64,000 bases of DNA from G020354785 sp964461435 (GTDB taxonomy: Bacteria > Bacteroidota > Bacteroidia > Bacteroidales > UBA10428), in the NCBI GenBank assembly GCA_964461435.1, contig CAYWUI010000007.1:1-64000 (forward strand). Reading direction: 5' to 3'. Below the pieces are notes generated by a model. It did no database searches and was not told where the DNA came from. It worked only from the letters and a program-made list of their open reading frames with translations. The translations under genes and the position numbers were made by a program. Below are positions 52,717 to 61,912 of the stretch, piece after piece (positions within the stretch are counted from its first letter, which is position 1; the number at the start of each line of letters is the position of its first letter).

Positions 52717-53622
52717 ATGACAAAGACCATCCTGACAGTTTTGATATTCCTTTACAGTCTGAATATATATTCGCAGGAACTGAACTGCAATGTTCAGATA
52801 GTCACCCAGCAGATCCAGGGGACAAATAAACAGGTATTTCAAACAATGCAGGAGGCAATATATGAGTTTATGAATAATACTGCCTGGACTTCCAATGTAT
52901 TTGAGCTGGAAGAAAGGATAGAGTGCACCATGTTATTTAACCTGCAGGAACAAATTGGAGATGATGAGTTTAAGGGCACCCTGCAAATCCAGGTGCGCAG
53001 ACCTGTATATAACAGCTCTTTAAATACCGTACTGTTTAATTACGTGGATAATGACCTGCATTTTAGTTATGTCGAATACCAGCCCCTGCAATTTAGTGAG
53101 AATACACATATTTTAAACCTTACATCAATTCTGGCATATTATGCCTATATAATACTGGGACTCGATTATGATTCGTTTTCGTATGAAGGAGGCACGGAAT
53201 TTTTCCAGAAAGCCGAAAAGATAGTAAACAATGCCCAGAATGCCTCAGAAAAAGGATGGAAATCAGTTGACAGCCAGAGCCGCAAAAACAGGTACTGGCT
53301 TATTAATAATATATTAAACGAAGATTTCAGTCCGGTCAGGGAATTTATTTACAGGTATCACCGGCTCGGACTTGATAAGATGTATGAAAAGCTCAATGAA
53401 GCCAGGGCTGAAATAGCGGAAAGCTTAAAATTGCTGCAACAGGTTTACAGAAATAAACCTGATCCGTTCATGCATTTTTTACAGGTTATATACGACGCTA
53501 AATCAGACGAGTTTGTAAATATTTTCAAGGAATCATTCCAGGATGAAAAAACCCGCGTTTTCACACTTCTCAACGAAATTGACCCTGCAAATACAAACAA
53601 ATACGAGGCTATACTAAAGTAG
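52717..53622 (+). CDS. porD: DUF4835 protein, type IX secretion PorD-like
   Basis: 301 residues with a signal peptide (ILTVLIFLYSLNIYSQ). DUF4835 pattern: ELNCNVQIVTQQIQGTNKQV, NTAWTSNVFELEERIECTM, VRRPVYNSSLNTVLFNYVDN, and LTSILAYYAYIILGLDYDSF. The family is annotated as PorD and linked to type IX secretion and gliding genes. It lies 7 bp after coaBC and probably belongs to the bamD operon, linking it to outer-membrane assembly. Confidence 0.85.
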   Translation: MTKTILTVLIFLYSLNIYSQELNCNVQIVTQQIQGTNKQVFQTMQEAIYEFMNNTAWTSNVFELEERIECTMLFNLQEQIGDDEFKGTLQIQVRRPVYNSSLNTVLFNYVDNDLHFSYVEYQPLQFSENTHILNLTSILAYYAYIILGLDYDSFSYEGGTEFFQKAEKIVNNAQNASEKGWKSVDSQSRKNRYWLINNILNEDFSPVREFIYRYHRLGLDKMYEKLNEARAEIAESLKLLQQVYRNKPDPFMHFLQVIYDAKSDEFVNIFKESFQDEKTRVFTLLNEIDPANTNKYEAILK

Positions 53623-53741
53623 CACGTGACCGTTTGTTTAATATCCTGTTGAAAAGCTTTTAATATTAAATAATCTTATTTTAATTTAAAATTATTCTTT
53701 TTGCGTAATTTTATTCCGCCCTGTTATTTAAGTAGTATTTA

Positions 53742-55397
53742 ATGATTCAGTCTTTATCAATAGAGAACTATGCAATAATAAACAGCCTGGAGATAAATTT
53801 TAACAGGGGGCTGTCAATAATCACCGGTGAAACCGGTGCAGGAAAATCTATTCTGCTGGGAGCCCTTTCTTTAATTCTCGGAAAGAGGGCAGACACTTCA
53901 ATTCTTAAAGACAAAAAAAGAAAATGTATAGTTGAAGGGACTTTTGATATAAGAGATTACGGTTTTCAAAATTTCTTTATCGAAAATGATATTGATTATG
54001 AAGATTTTACTATTCTCAGAAGAGAGATTTCACCAAACGGTAAATCCAGGGCATTTATTAATGACTCACCCGTAAATCTGAATGTACTAAGTGAAACAGG
54101 AATCAGATTCATTGACATACACTCCCAGCATCAGAACCTGAATCTTGGCAACAGCCAGTTCCAGTTAAAAGTTATAGACTGTTACTCACAATCAGGGGAA
54201 TTGCTGAAACAATACCAGGAGGTATATAACTTTTACAGGAAGCTATTAAAGGAATATCACGAATTACAGGAAAAATCCAGACAATCGCAGGCTGACATGG
54301 ATTACTACCAGTTTCAGCATGATCAGCTGGATGTTGCCAAATTAAAAGATAACGAGCAGGATGAACTGGAACAGGAACTGGAAACCCTGAATCATGCCGA
54401 AGAAATAAAAAACAGTCTGGATAACTCGTACGGACTGCTTGGCGGTAATGATAATTCCGTACTGAGCCAGCTCAAAGATATATATTCGCTCATCAGTAAA
54501 ATTATTAAATTCCTGCCTGGGGTCTCTGATTACGGAAAGAGACTCGAAAGTGCCTATATTGAATTAAAGGATATTGGAAACGAACTTGAATCGCTAAAGG
54601 AAAAAATAGAGCTTGATCCCGGAAAACTGGAATATATAAATGAAAGACTTGACTTGATATATTCACTTCAGCAAAAGCATAAAGTAAATACTATAAAAGA
54701 CCTGCTGGATATAAAAGTATCGCTAAAGCAAAAGATTGATGAAGTTTCATCTTATGAGTCGCGGCTTGAAGAACTTAAGAAAAAAACTGATGACAGTGAA
54801 AACAAATTAAATATACTGGCCCGCAGGCTGTCAATGCGAAGGCAGGAGTCTTTAAAAAAGATTGAAAAAGAAATTACCTTATTGCTTATTGATTTGGGTA
54901 TTCCTAACGGAAGGTTCGAAATACAGCATGATACAGGCACAGATTATACAATAAACGGTATCGACAGGGTTCAGTTACTGTTTTCAGCCAATAAGAATAT
55001 TGAATTACAGGAGATTTCAAGAATTGCTTCAGGAGGAGAGTTATCGAGATTAATGCTGAGCATCAAATCGCTTCTGTCTGATTCAGCCGGACTGCCAACA
55101 ATAATTTTTGATGAAATAGATATGGGCGTTTCGGGAGAAATTGCAGATAAAGTCGGTAACATTATAAAAAGAATGTCCTCAGGAATGCAGATAATCAATA
55201 TTACACATCTTCCCCAGGTCGCCTGTAAGGGTGACTTCCATTACCTTGTATATAAGTCTGATGAGGGTGAATCCACTACTGCCCATATCAAACTTCTCAA
55301 TAATGAAGAAAGGCATATTGAAATTGCAAGGATGCTAAGTGGTGAGGAGCTTACTGAAGCTGCTATGCAAAATGCCAGGGAGCTTCTTAAAAACTGA
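53742..55397 (+). CDS. recN: DNA repair protein RecN
   Basis: 551 residues, SMC-like. Walker A is ITGETGAGKSILLG (residues about 29-36), a coiled-coil middle runs from about 160 to 370, then the ABC signature ISRIASGGELSRLMLSIKSL, Walker B PTIIFDEIDMGVSGEIA and the His switch NITHLPQVA. It acts in double-strand break repair. It is preceded by 119 bp and probably has its own promoter. Confidence 0.96.
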   Translation: MIQSLSIENYAIINSLEINFNRGLSIITGETGAGKSILLGALSLILGKRADTSILKDKKRKCIVEGTFDIRDYGFQNFFIENDIDYEDFTILRREISPNGKSRAFINDSPVNLNVLSETGIRFIDIHSQHQNLNLGNSQFQLKVIDCYSQSGELLKQYQEVYNFYRKLLKEYHELQEKSRQSQADMDYYQFQHDQLDVAKLKDNEQDELEQELETLNHAEEIKNSLDNSYGLLGGNDNSVLSQLKDIYSLISKIIKFLPGVSDYGKRLESAYIELKDIGNELESLKEKIELDPGKLEYINERLDLIYSLQQKHKVNTIKDLLDIKVSLKQKIDEVSSYESRLEELKKKTDDSENKLNILARRLSMRRQESLKKIEKEITLLLIDLGIPNGRFEIQHDTGTDYTINGIDRVQLLFSANKNIELQEISRIASGGELSRLMLSIKSLLSDSAGLPTIIFDEIDMGVSGEIADKVGNIIKRMSSGMQIINITHLPQVACKGDFHYLVYKSDEGESTTAHIKLLNNEERHIEIARMLSGEELTEAAMQNARELLKN

Positions 55398-55443
55398 CCG
55401 GGGTAAAAGCTACAGGCTGGTACATCAGCGAATATAATTGTAC

Positions 55444-55485
55444 GCAGGTTTCTGCCGATATATTAAGCAGGTTTCTACCGATATA
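55444..55485. repeat. Two 19-bp direct repeats
   Basis: GCAGGTTTCTGCCGATATA at 55444-55462 and GCAGGTTTCTACCGATATA at 55467-55485, period 23 bp, one mismatch. They lie in the recN-susC gap and could be a regulator site or a small duplication. Confidence 0.45.
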
Positions 55486-55525
55486 ATTTTGATACCGGCA
55501 AATCACCGCTTTATATTGTCTTTGA

Positions 55526-55702
55526 AGATATCTGGCTGACATAGCCGGATCAGATAATGAACTTATTGATACGGACATAGAAAATATGGGATTAAATGAT
55601 GTAAAAATTTTCAATCCCCGGGATAAAATTGTTGAATTTTTAATAAATCTTCAGCAAACTATAATGATTTTTCAGTCTTTCCGCATAAAATATGATTTTT
55701 GA
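55526..55702 (+). pseudogene. Possible short coding remnant in the recN-susC gap
   Basis: An open stretch of 58 codons with no good start (first ATG in the middle) reads IAGSDNELIDTDIENMGLND, then RDKIVEFLINLQQTIMIF, ending in TGA at 55702. Composition is protein-like, but no family is recognised. It may be chance. The rest of 55398-56000 holds only AT-rich leader and promoter sequence. Confidence 0.2.
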
Positions 55703-55914
55703 CAAAATAAATAATAATGGTGGTGAATATAACTTTTTTGGTGGTAAAACAACTTAAATTTGTTTTTTATGCCTCCATAACTCCCATTATAATAATCAAT
55801 TAGTAAATAAGCCGTATATTTATTTACATTGATTTCATATTTATTCAATGTATTAACTTAATTATTAAACAGTTAAAAACACTTCACTATATTTTATTTT
55901 TTAAGATTTTTTTA

Positions 55915-55922
55915 TAGATTTG
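55915..55922 (+). promoter_or_regulatory. -7 box of the susCD operon
   Basis: TAGATTTG, an exact TAnnTTTG match, giving a leader of about 70 nt before the SusC start at 56001. Confidence 0.45.
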
Positions 55923-56000
55923 AGCTATTGAAGTAATAGAATGTTGTATCTAGTAATTTTTTTTAATTATTAGCCTATTAAAAACCTAAAATTATTATCT

Positions 56001-59000
56001 ATGAAAAAAATTACAAGTTTTTTTGTATGCTGGGTATTTATTGGCTTTGGTGTCATATTCGCCCAGGACATACAAATATCTGGAAAAGTCACCGGTGCGG
56101 ATGACGGCAGTTCCCTGCCGGGTGTATCTGTATTTGTAAAAGGTACATCCATAGGAACAGCTACTGACGTAAATGGTGATTATTCTTTAACAGTTCCTCC
56201 GGACGCAACTCTTGTGTTTAGTTCAGTTGGAATGAAAACACAGGAGATACAAGTCGCCGGACAGACTGTTATTGATGTTAGCTTGGAAACAGAGGTACTT
56301 GGTTTGGAAGAGGTAATAGTCACGGCTATAGGTATTTCGAGGGCAGAAAGAGCCCTGGGATACTCGGTAGCCACGATATCATCTGACGAAACCCTCCAGA
56401 AATCAGAACCTGACTTGCTGAAATCACTTGAGGGTAAAATACCCGGAGTGGATATCAGAAGTACCAGTGGTGCACCGGGTTCTGCTACCCGTATCACTAT
56501 CAGGGGTAATTCATCATTCCTGGGTGATAACCAGCCGCTGTTTGTTGTAGATGGCATTCCTTACAGCAATGACCAGTATACTACAACAAGCCAGAGCAGT
56601 GGTGGTGGAGCTTATGGTACCAGTCTTTCAACACTTGACCCGAACGACATTGCCTCGGTATCGGTATTAAAGGGAGCCCCTGCTGCCGCCCTGTACGGAT
56701 CAAGGGCTAAAAACGGGGTAGTTGTTATTACTACAAAATCAAGAAGCATAAATCCTTCGAAAAAAGGACTTGAGGTTACGGTATCAAGCTCCGTTAACTG
56801 GGAGCAAATATCAAACCTGCCGGAATACCAGAACACATACGGCAATGGCACTGATTTCGTTTATGCCAATGCCAATGGTTCATGGGGCCCGAGGTTCGAT
56901 TCACGTGATTCGATAGAAACATGGCCTATGTACAAAGATGCTTTCCCTGATATGTTTGGTGACAGTGTGGCATGGAAAGCATATCCCGATAACGTTAAAA
57001 ATCTTTTTAAAACCGGACTGGTATACGAAAACTCGGTTAATATTGCAGGAGGAGATGAAAAATCTGCGTTTAACCTGACTGCTTCCGCATTAAACAATGA
57101 CGGTTATATTCCTCACTCAAGCTTTGACAGGTATAGCATAAGCCTTGGCGGTAGCACGCTGCTGGCAAATAAGTTAAGGGCCGGCGGTACTTTCAGCTAT
57201 ACCACCAGCCAGCAATCAGGAGGTATATTTGGTAATAACCAGGCTGATGATGACAATGCCGCTTCCTCATTTGCCCGCGCGTTGTGGCTGGGCAGGGCAT
57301 GGGACTACAGCCTTCCCTATACCGATCCTGTCACAGGAGGACCCATACAGCATAACGGGCCGGGACAGTTTGACAACCCTATGTGGTCATGGGAACACAA
57401 CAAGGTTATCACTGACATGGACAGGATTGTAGGTACAATAAACCTGTCATATAACTTCACAGACTGGCTGAATGCCAGCTATGAGATTGGAGTAAACACT
57501 TTTATTCAGAGAAGGCAACAGATAATAGATAAAGAATCAAGAGGATACCAGGGACTGGGTGCTATTATTGATGACGATGTATGGCAGCAGGAAATAGAAT
57601 CGAACTTCCTGTTAACCTTTAACAAGCAGTTTGGTTCAGGCATAGATTTCAAAGCCATACTGGGTCACAATGTAAACCAGCAGACACTTGACGAGCAGGC
57701 CTTCAGGGGTATACAAATTGTTACTCCCGGTATTTATGACCTTGACAATACAAACAGCGTAATCCCCTTTGGCGGTTTATACCAGCGCCAAAGATTGGTG
57801 GGAGCCTTTGCAGATGTGACAGTAGGTTATAAGAATTTCCTTTACCTGAACTTGACAGGAAGAAATGACTGGTCATCAACATTACCTGTTGATAACAGAT
57901 CTTATTTCTATCCTGCTGCTTCAGCCTCATTTATGTTTTCAGAGCTGCTTAATGTTGATGAAAGTATATTGAGCATTGGAAAAATAAGGGTTGGCTGGGG
58001 TAAGGTAGGTATGGATGCCGATCCTTACAGTATTTATACAACATACATTGGTAAAGCTTCAGAATTTACTAATGATAAATATAACTATAAATACGCTGCA
58101 TTCCCGTTTCTCGGACAGGCTGGCATGACCACACCTGATGAAGGTAATGACCCTGAACTTAAACCGGAGTTCAAAACAGAATTTGAAGCCGGGACCAACC
58201 TGGGTTTCATTAATAACAGGATTAACATAGACTTTACCTATTATTCAAATAATTCCAAGGATATGATATTCCCGGTTAATGTGCCGGCATCATCAGGCTA
58301 CACTTCACAATGGACAAACGTAGGGGAAATGACAAACAAAGGTGTTGACATCGGACTCGAATTAATACCTATAAAGACTGCCAGCGGCTTTACATGGAAC
58401 ATATACTCGACGTTTACAAAAAATATTAGTGAAGTTGTGGATGTAATTGAAGGAGAACCTCAGGAAGGTGAAGTGGAAAGGGCAGTACTGTACGGATTGT
58501 TTGGTGATCCCAGTATTGTTGCAGAAGTCGGACAGCCTTACGGTGTGTTCCTTGGTGAAGTTAACGTAAGGGACGATGCAGGTAACCTGCTTATAAATCC
58601 GGGTAACGGATTTCTCATCAGGTCAAGAACACAGGAAATATACGGAGATCCCAATCCCGATTACAAACTCAGTGCTATAAGTACTTTCTCATTCAAGGGA
58701 TTTTCTTTACGTGCCCTTATAGATTACACCAAGGGAGGTGATGTGTATTCTTATTCTATTACCACCTTGCTGGCTAGAGGTGTTACCAAGGATACCGAGG
58801 ACAGAGAACATAGCTTCGTAATTCCCGGATATTATGGTGACCCGAACACCGAAGAACCACTGCTGGATGCCGAAGGTAACGAGATACCGAACATAACCCA
58901 GGTTAGTATGAACGACCTTTACTTTGGAGAGACTTTTGCAATTAACTCTGCAGGTGAATGGAATGTATATGATGCAACAGTATTAAGATTAAGGGAAATT

Positions 59001-59228
59001 GCATTTGGATATGACCTGCCAAAGAAGCTTCTGAGCAAGACACCTTTCGGTATGATTAACATTAGCTTTACAGGCAGGAATCTGTGGTTCTATGCTCCGA
59101 ATATGCCCGAGTACACCAATTTCGATCCTGAAGTTAATGCCTACGGAGCTACTAATGTTCAAGGTGTTGAATATACTATTGCACCCTCAGTGAAAAGATA
59201 CGGTGTTAATCTTAAGTTTACTTTCTAA
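56001..59228 (+). CDS. susC: SusC/RagA-family TonB-dependent outer-membrane transporter
   Basis: 1075 residues. A signal peptide is followed by a carboxypeptidase-regulatory-like domain (about 25-105: ISGKVTGADDGSSLPGVSVF, GDYSLTVPPDATLVFSSVG), a TonB-box-like LEEVIVTAIG, and a plug (GKIPGVDIRSTSGAPGSATR, IRGNSSFLGDNQPLFVVDG, LKGAPAAALYGSRAKNGVVV). The 22-strand barrel ends in VKRYGVNLKFTF. It imports glycan, peptide or other ligands with its SusD partner, powered by TonB. No glycoside hydrolase lies in the window, so the substrate is unknown. Confidence 0.97.
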   Translation: MKKITSFFVCWVFIGFGVIFAQDIQISGKVTGADDGSSLPGVSVFVKGTSIGTATDVNGDYSLTVPPDATLVFSSVGMKTQEIQVAGQTVIDVSLETEVLGLEEVIVTAIGISRAERALGYSVATISSDETLQKSEPDLLKSLEGKIPGVDIRSTSGAPGSATRITIRGNSSFLGDNQPLFVVDGIPYSNDQYTTTSQSSGGGAYGTSLSTLDPNDIASVSVLKGAPAAALYGSRAKNGVVVITTKSRSINPSKKGLEVTVSSSVNWEQISNLPEYQNTYGNGTDFVYANANGSWGPRFDSRDSIETWPMYKDAFPDMFGDSVAWKAYPDNVKNLFKTGLVYENSVNIAGGDEKSAFNLTASALNNDGYIPHSSFDRYSISLGGSTLLANKLRAGGTFSYTTSQQSGGIFGNNQADDDNAASSFARALWLGRAWDYSLPYTDPVTGGPIQHNGPGQFDNPMWSWEHNKVITDMDRIVGTINLSYNFTDWLNASYEIGVNTFIQRRQQIIDKESRGYQGLGAIIDDDVWQQEIESNFLLTFNKQFGSGIDFKAILGHNVNQQTLDEQAFRGIQIVTPGIYDLDNTNSVIPFGGLYQRQRLVGAFADVTVGYKNFLYLNLTGRNDWSSTLPVDNRSYFYPAASASFMFSELLNVDESILSIGKIRVGWGKVGMDADPYSIYTTYIGKASEFTNDKYNYKYAAFPFLGQAGMTTPDEGNDPELKPEFKTEFEAGTNLGFINNRINIDFTYYSNNSKDMIFPVNVPASSGYTSQWTNVGEMTNKGVDIGLELIPIKTASGFTWNIYSTFTKNISEVVDVIEGEPQEGEVERAVLYGLFGDPSIVAEVGQPYGVFLGEVNVRDDAGNLLINPGNGFLIRSRTQEIYGDPNPDYKLSAISTFSFKGFSLRALIDYTKGGDVYSYSITTLLARGVTKDTEDREHSFVIPGYYGDPNTEEPLLDAEGNEIPNITQVSMNDLYFGETFAINSAGEWNVYDATVLRLREIAFGYDLPKKLLSKTPFGMINISFTGRNLWFYAPNMPEYTNFDPEVNAYGATNVQGVEYTIAPSVKRYGVNLKFTF

Positions 59229-59253
59229 CTAAATAACAATAAATATTATAGCT

Positions 59254-60891
59254 ATGAAAAAAATAAAAATCTTTCTGCTAGCAACATTAATAGTATTATT
59301 AGCAGGGTGTGAAGATTTTCTCGATATAAATCATGATCCTAACAGGCCCTCGGAACCTGCAATAGATCAGTTACTCCCAGGAATAATGTATGACATTGCA
59401 GATGATTTATGTATCGGATATGGCAGAATAGGTTATGCCTGTGCAGTATATGTACATCAGCTGACAACAAGGCAACCCGAATATGATGATTATAACATTT
59501 CAGGGTCTTCGTATGCCGTTGACCAGTACTGGGAAGACTTATATGCCGGTCCGGCAGAAGATCTTGCATTATTAATACAGATGGGAGAAGAAAGTGATAA
59601 CCTCATATATGCCGGTATTGGGAAGATAATGAAAGCATATTTGTTCAGCCAGATGGTTGACCTGTGGGGAGATATACCTTATACCGAAGCAAATACCATG
59701 GGTATTACCGAACCGGCTTTTGATAATGACGAAGATATATATACGGCATTGTTTGCTTTAATCGACGCAGGTATTGCAGACATTAACAATACTGATGCTG
59801 AAAATATACTTGTTCCCGGCGATGACGATTTGATTTATGGCGGCGACACCGAAAAATGGATAAAAATGGCCAATACGCTGAAACTTAAAATGTACAACCA
59901 GGTAAGGCTCGTTTCCATGTACAACCAGGCAGCAGTGGATAATTTGCTGGCAGGCGACCTGATTGGTCCCGCCGGTGATGATTTCATGCTTCCTTTTGGT
60001 ACTTCGGTGGCACCTGAAAACCGTCATCCTGCATTTGTTTCAGAATACGGGGGATCACAGATAAGCAGTTATTTAAGCCCCTGGTTTTTTGAAATATTAA
60101 GCGGCTTAAATGCAAATATTCATACGGGAATTGTTGATCCCAGGATACCTTACTACTGGTGTAACCAGCTGGCCGGAGGCGCACCTGAAAATCCGCCTGA
60201 ATACAAAGATGGCGACTTCAACACGATCTATTTCGGATCTACAGGTCCGAACCGTGACCATGCAGGACGTGCAAGTTTCACAATGATAGGAATATACCTC
60301 TGTGGCGGTAAATATGATGACGGCAGCGGCGGCGGCCCTCTTGGTTCTACTGACGGAACCGGTGCTGCGCCCGAAAGATTTATTACTTATGCCGACGAGT
60401 TATATATCGAGGCCGAACTTATGCAGGCAGGATTAGTAGCAGGCGATGCCAGGGCAAAGCTGGAAAAAGCAATATATGCTTCGTTTGCCCAGGTAGATAT
60501 GGTTGTTGATATGGTAGGCTCTGCCCAGGATGTCCCCGTTCTTTCGGGATCCGGAGCAGATACGGTTTATGTTACGCAGGTGCTTGCAGAGTATGATGCA
60601 GGTGATGCTGAAAAGAAAATGGAGATTGTCATGACACAGAAGTGGATCTCTGCCTGGGGTAATCCAGTGGATCAGTATACCGATTACAGAAGAACAGGAT
60701 ATCCCGTGATGTTTGATGCTAATTCAAACGGAGGCATCCAGTATGAAGGTCCTGACGGCACTGCTCCTGTCCCGACACAGGAAACAAGAGCCTATCCGAT
60801 ATCATTTCCATATGATAAGGATGAAGTTATCCTTAATGATAACTGCACTCAGAAAATTGTTTCTCAGTCTCCTGTATTCTGGGATAATTAA
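59254..60891 (+). CDS. susD: SusD/RagB-family surface lipoprotein
   Basis: 545 residues with a lipobox (VLLAGCEDFLDIN, Cys19) and the common SusD start DFLDINHDPNRPSEP. TPR-like helices follow (GIGKIMKAYLFSQMVDLWGD; DTEKWIKMANTLKLKMYNQV), and the C-terminus has ISAWGNPVDQYTDYRRTGYP. It lids the SusC barrel and binds ligand at the surface. It lies 25 bp after susC. Confidence 0.95.
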   Translation: MKKIKIFLLATLIVLLAGCEDFLDINHDPNRPSEPAIDQLLPGIMYDIADDLCIGYGRIGYACAVYVHQLTTRQPEYDDYNISGSSYAVDQYWEDLYAGPAEDLALLIQMGEESDNLIYAGIGKIMKAYLFSQMVDLWGDIPYTEANTMGITEPAFDNDEDIYTALFALIDAGIADINNTDAENILVPGDDDLIYGGDTEKWIKMANTLKLKMYNQVRLVSMYNQAAVDNLLAGDLIGPAGDDFMLPFGTSVAPENRHPAFVSEYGGSQISSYLSPWFFEILSGLNANIHTGIVDPRIPYYWCNQLAGGAPENPPEYKDGDFNTIYFGSTGPNRDHAGRASFTMIGIYLCGGKYDDGSGGGPLGSTDGTGAAPERFITYADELYIEAELMQAGLVAGDARAKLEKAIYASFAQVDMVVDMVGSAQDVPVLSGSGADTVYVTQVLAEYDAGDAEKKMEIVMTQKWISAWGNPVDQYTDYRRTGYPVMFDANSNGGIQYEGPDGTAPVPTQETRAYPISFPYDKDEVILNDNCTQKIVSQSPVFWDN

Positions 60892-60922
60892 TATTATTAG
60901 TTAAAAAATAAATTTTAAAAAC

Positions 60923-61819
60923 ATGAAGAAACTTATTTATATAATATTTGTACTGATTATCGGCTTGCTTACAACCTGTAATAAAGAGCCGGACCTCAGA
61001 ATGCCAGATGTACAGGATGCAACTTCTGCTTATCTGAAAGCGACAGAGAACTCTTCGATCTCTATAGATCTGTACGATTTAGCCGGATTTACTTTTGAGG
61101 CTACAGTCGATATTTTATTCGACGATCCCTTTCAAAAACTCGCTGTGGTTGTTGTATTTGACGGGGATTTTGCTAGCCAGTATGTGCTGACAGATAACAT
61201 TACATCTGTTCCCCAGACAGTATCATATTCGATTGATGATATTGTCGCTGCTGTTGACGAATTGGATGCTGCCACTGATATAGTTGCAGGTGATGAATTC
61301 GTTTTCTTTGTAAATACAACACTTGAAGACGGATCTCTTTTACCCGGCTACACTGATAACGGTGATATAGCTTTTAGTTCAACTTTAGCTAATGCGTTGA
61401 CCGGTCTGAAAGGTGCTACGTTTGATATATCCATTCCTGTTCCATGTCCTTTCAGTATAGATGACTGGCCGGGAACATATGACTTCTTTGATGTTCTCTA
61501 TCCGTCGGAAAATACGACATGCGAAATAACTCTGGATACGGAAGTTGAAAACGGACTGATAGTTGATGGTATCTGGGGACTCAGCGTCGGAGCTGTTCCT
61601 TTCAAAATTGTTCTTCATCCGGCCGACTTCTCGGTTAGCCATGAAGAACAACAAATAGGACAGGATATGTGGGGAAATGGCCCAGGTACTGCATCCAGCA
61701 GTGCAGAAAAAGGTGCAGGTACGTTCAACACGTGTACATTTACAATAAACCTGTTTCCTTATATATGTGTTGATGCAGGGTGTTTTGGAACACTTCCGAT
61801 AATTCTTGTAAAACAATAA
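60923..61819 (+). CDS. Lipoprotein downstream of SusD, unknown ligand
   Basis: 298 residues with a lipobox (GLLTTCNKEP, Cys19). The mature part is beta-rich: residues about 40-160 resemble an immunoglobulin-like module (LAGFTFEATVDILFDDPFQK), followed by a C-terminal beta domain with paired cysteines. Its position (31 bp after susD, last before a terminator) is that of SusE/SusF-type surface binding lipoproteins, but no family was recognised directly. Confidence 0.72.
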   Translation: MKKLIYIIFVLIIGLLTTCNKEPDLRMPDVQDATSAYLKATENSSISIDLYDLAGFTFEATVDILFDDPFQKLAVVVVFDGDFASQYVLTDNITSVPQTVSYSIDDIVAAVDELDAATDIVAGDEFVFFVNTTLEDGSLLPGYTDNGDIAFSSTLANALTGLKGATFDISIPVPCPFSIDDWPGTYDFFDVLYPSENTTCEITLDTEVENGLIVDGIWGLSVGAVPFKIVLHPADFSVSHEEQQIGQDMWGNGPGTASSSAEKGAGTFNTCTFTINLFPYICVDAGCFGTLPIILVKQ

Positions 61820-61835
61820 TTGACTCAACAATAAC

Positions 61836-61867
61836 TTAAAAAGCGAACCGGGAGGTTCGCTTTTTAA
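61836..61867 (+). terminator. Terminator of the susCD operon
   Basis: TTAAAAAGCGAACC (61836-61849), loop GGGA, GGTTCGCTTTTTAA (61854-61867): a 14-bp perfect stem with a T-rich 3' arm. Confidence 0.92.
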
Positions 61868-61912
61868 GTATATAAGAATAATCTATTTACCACTATAATT
61901 CAACTATTGGCA

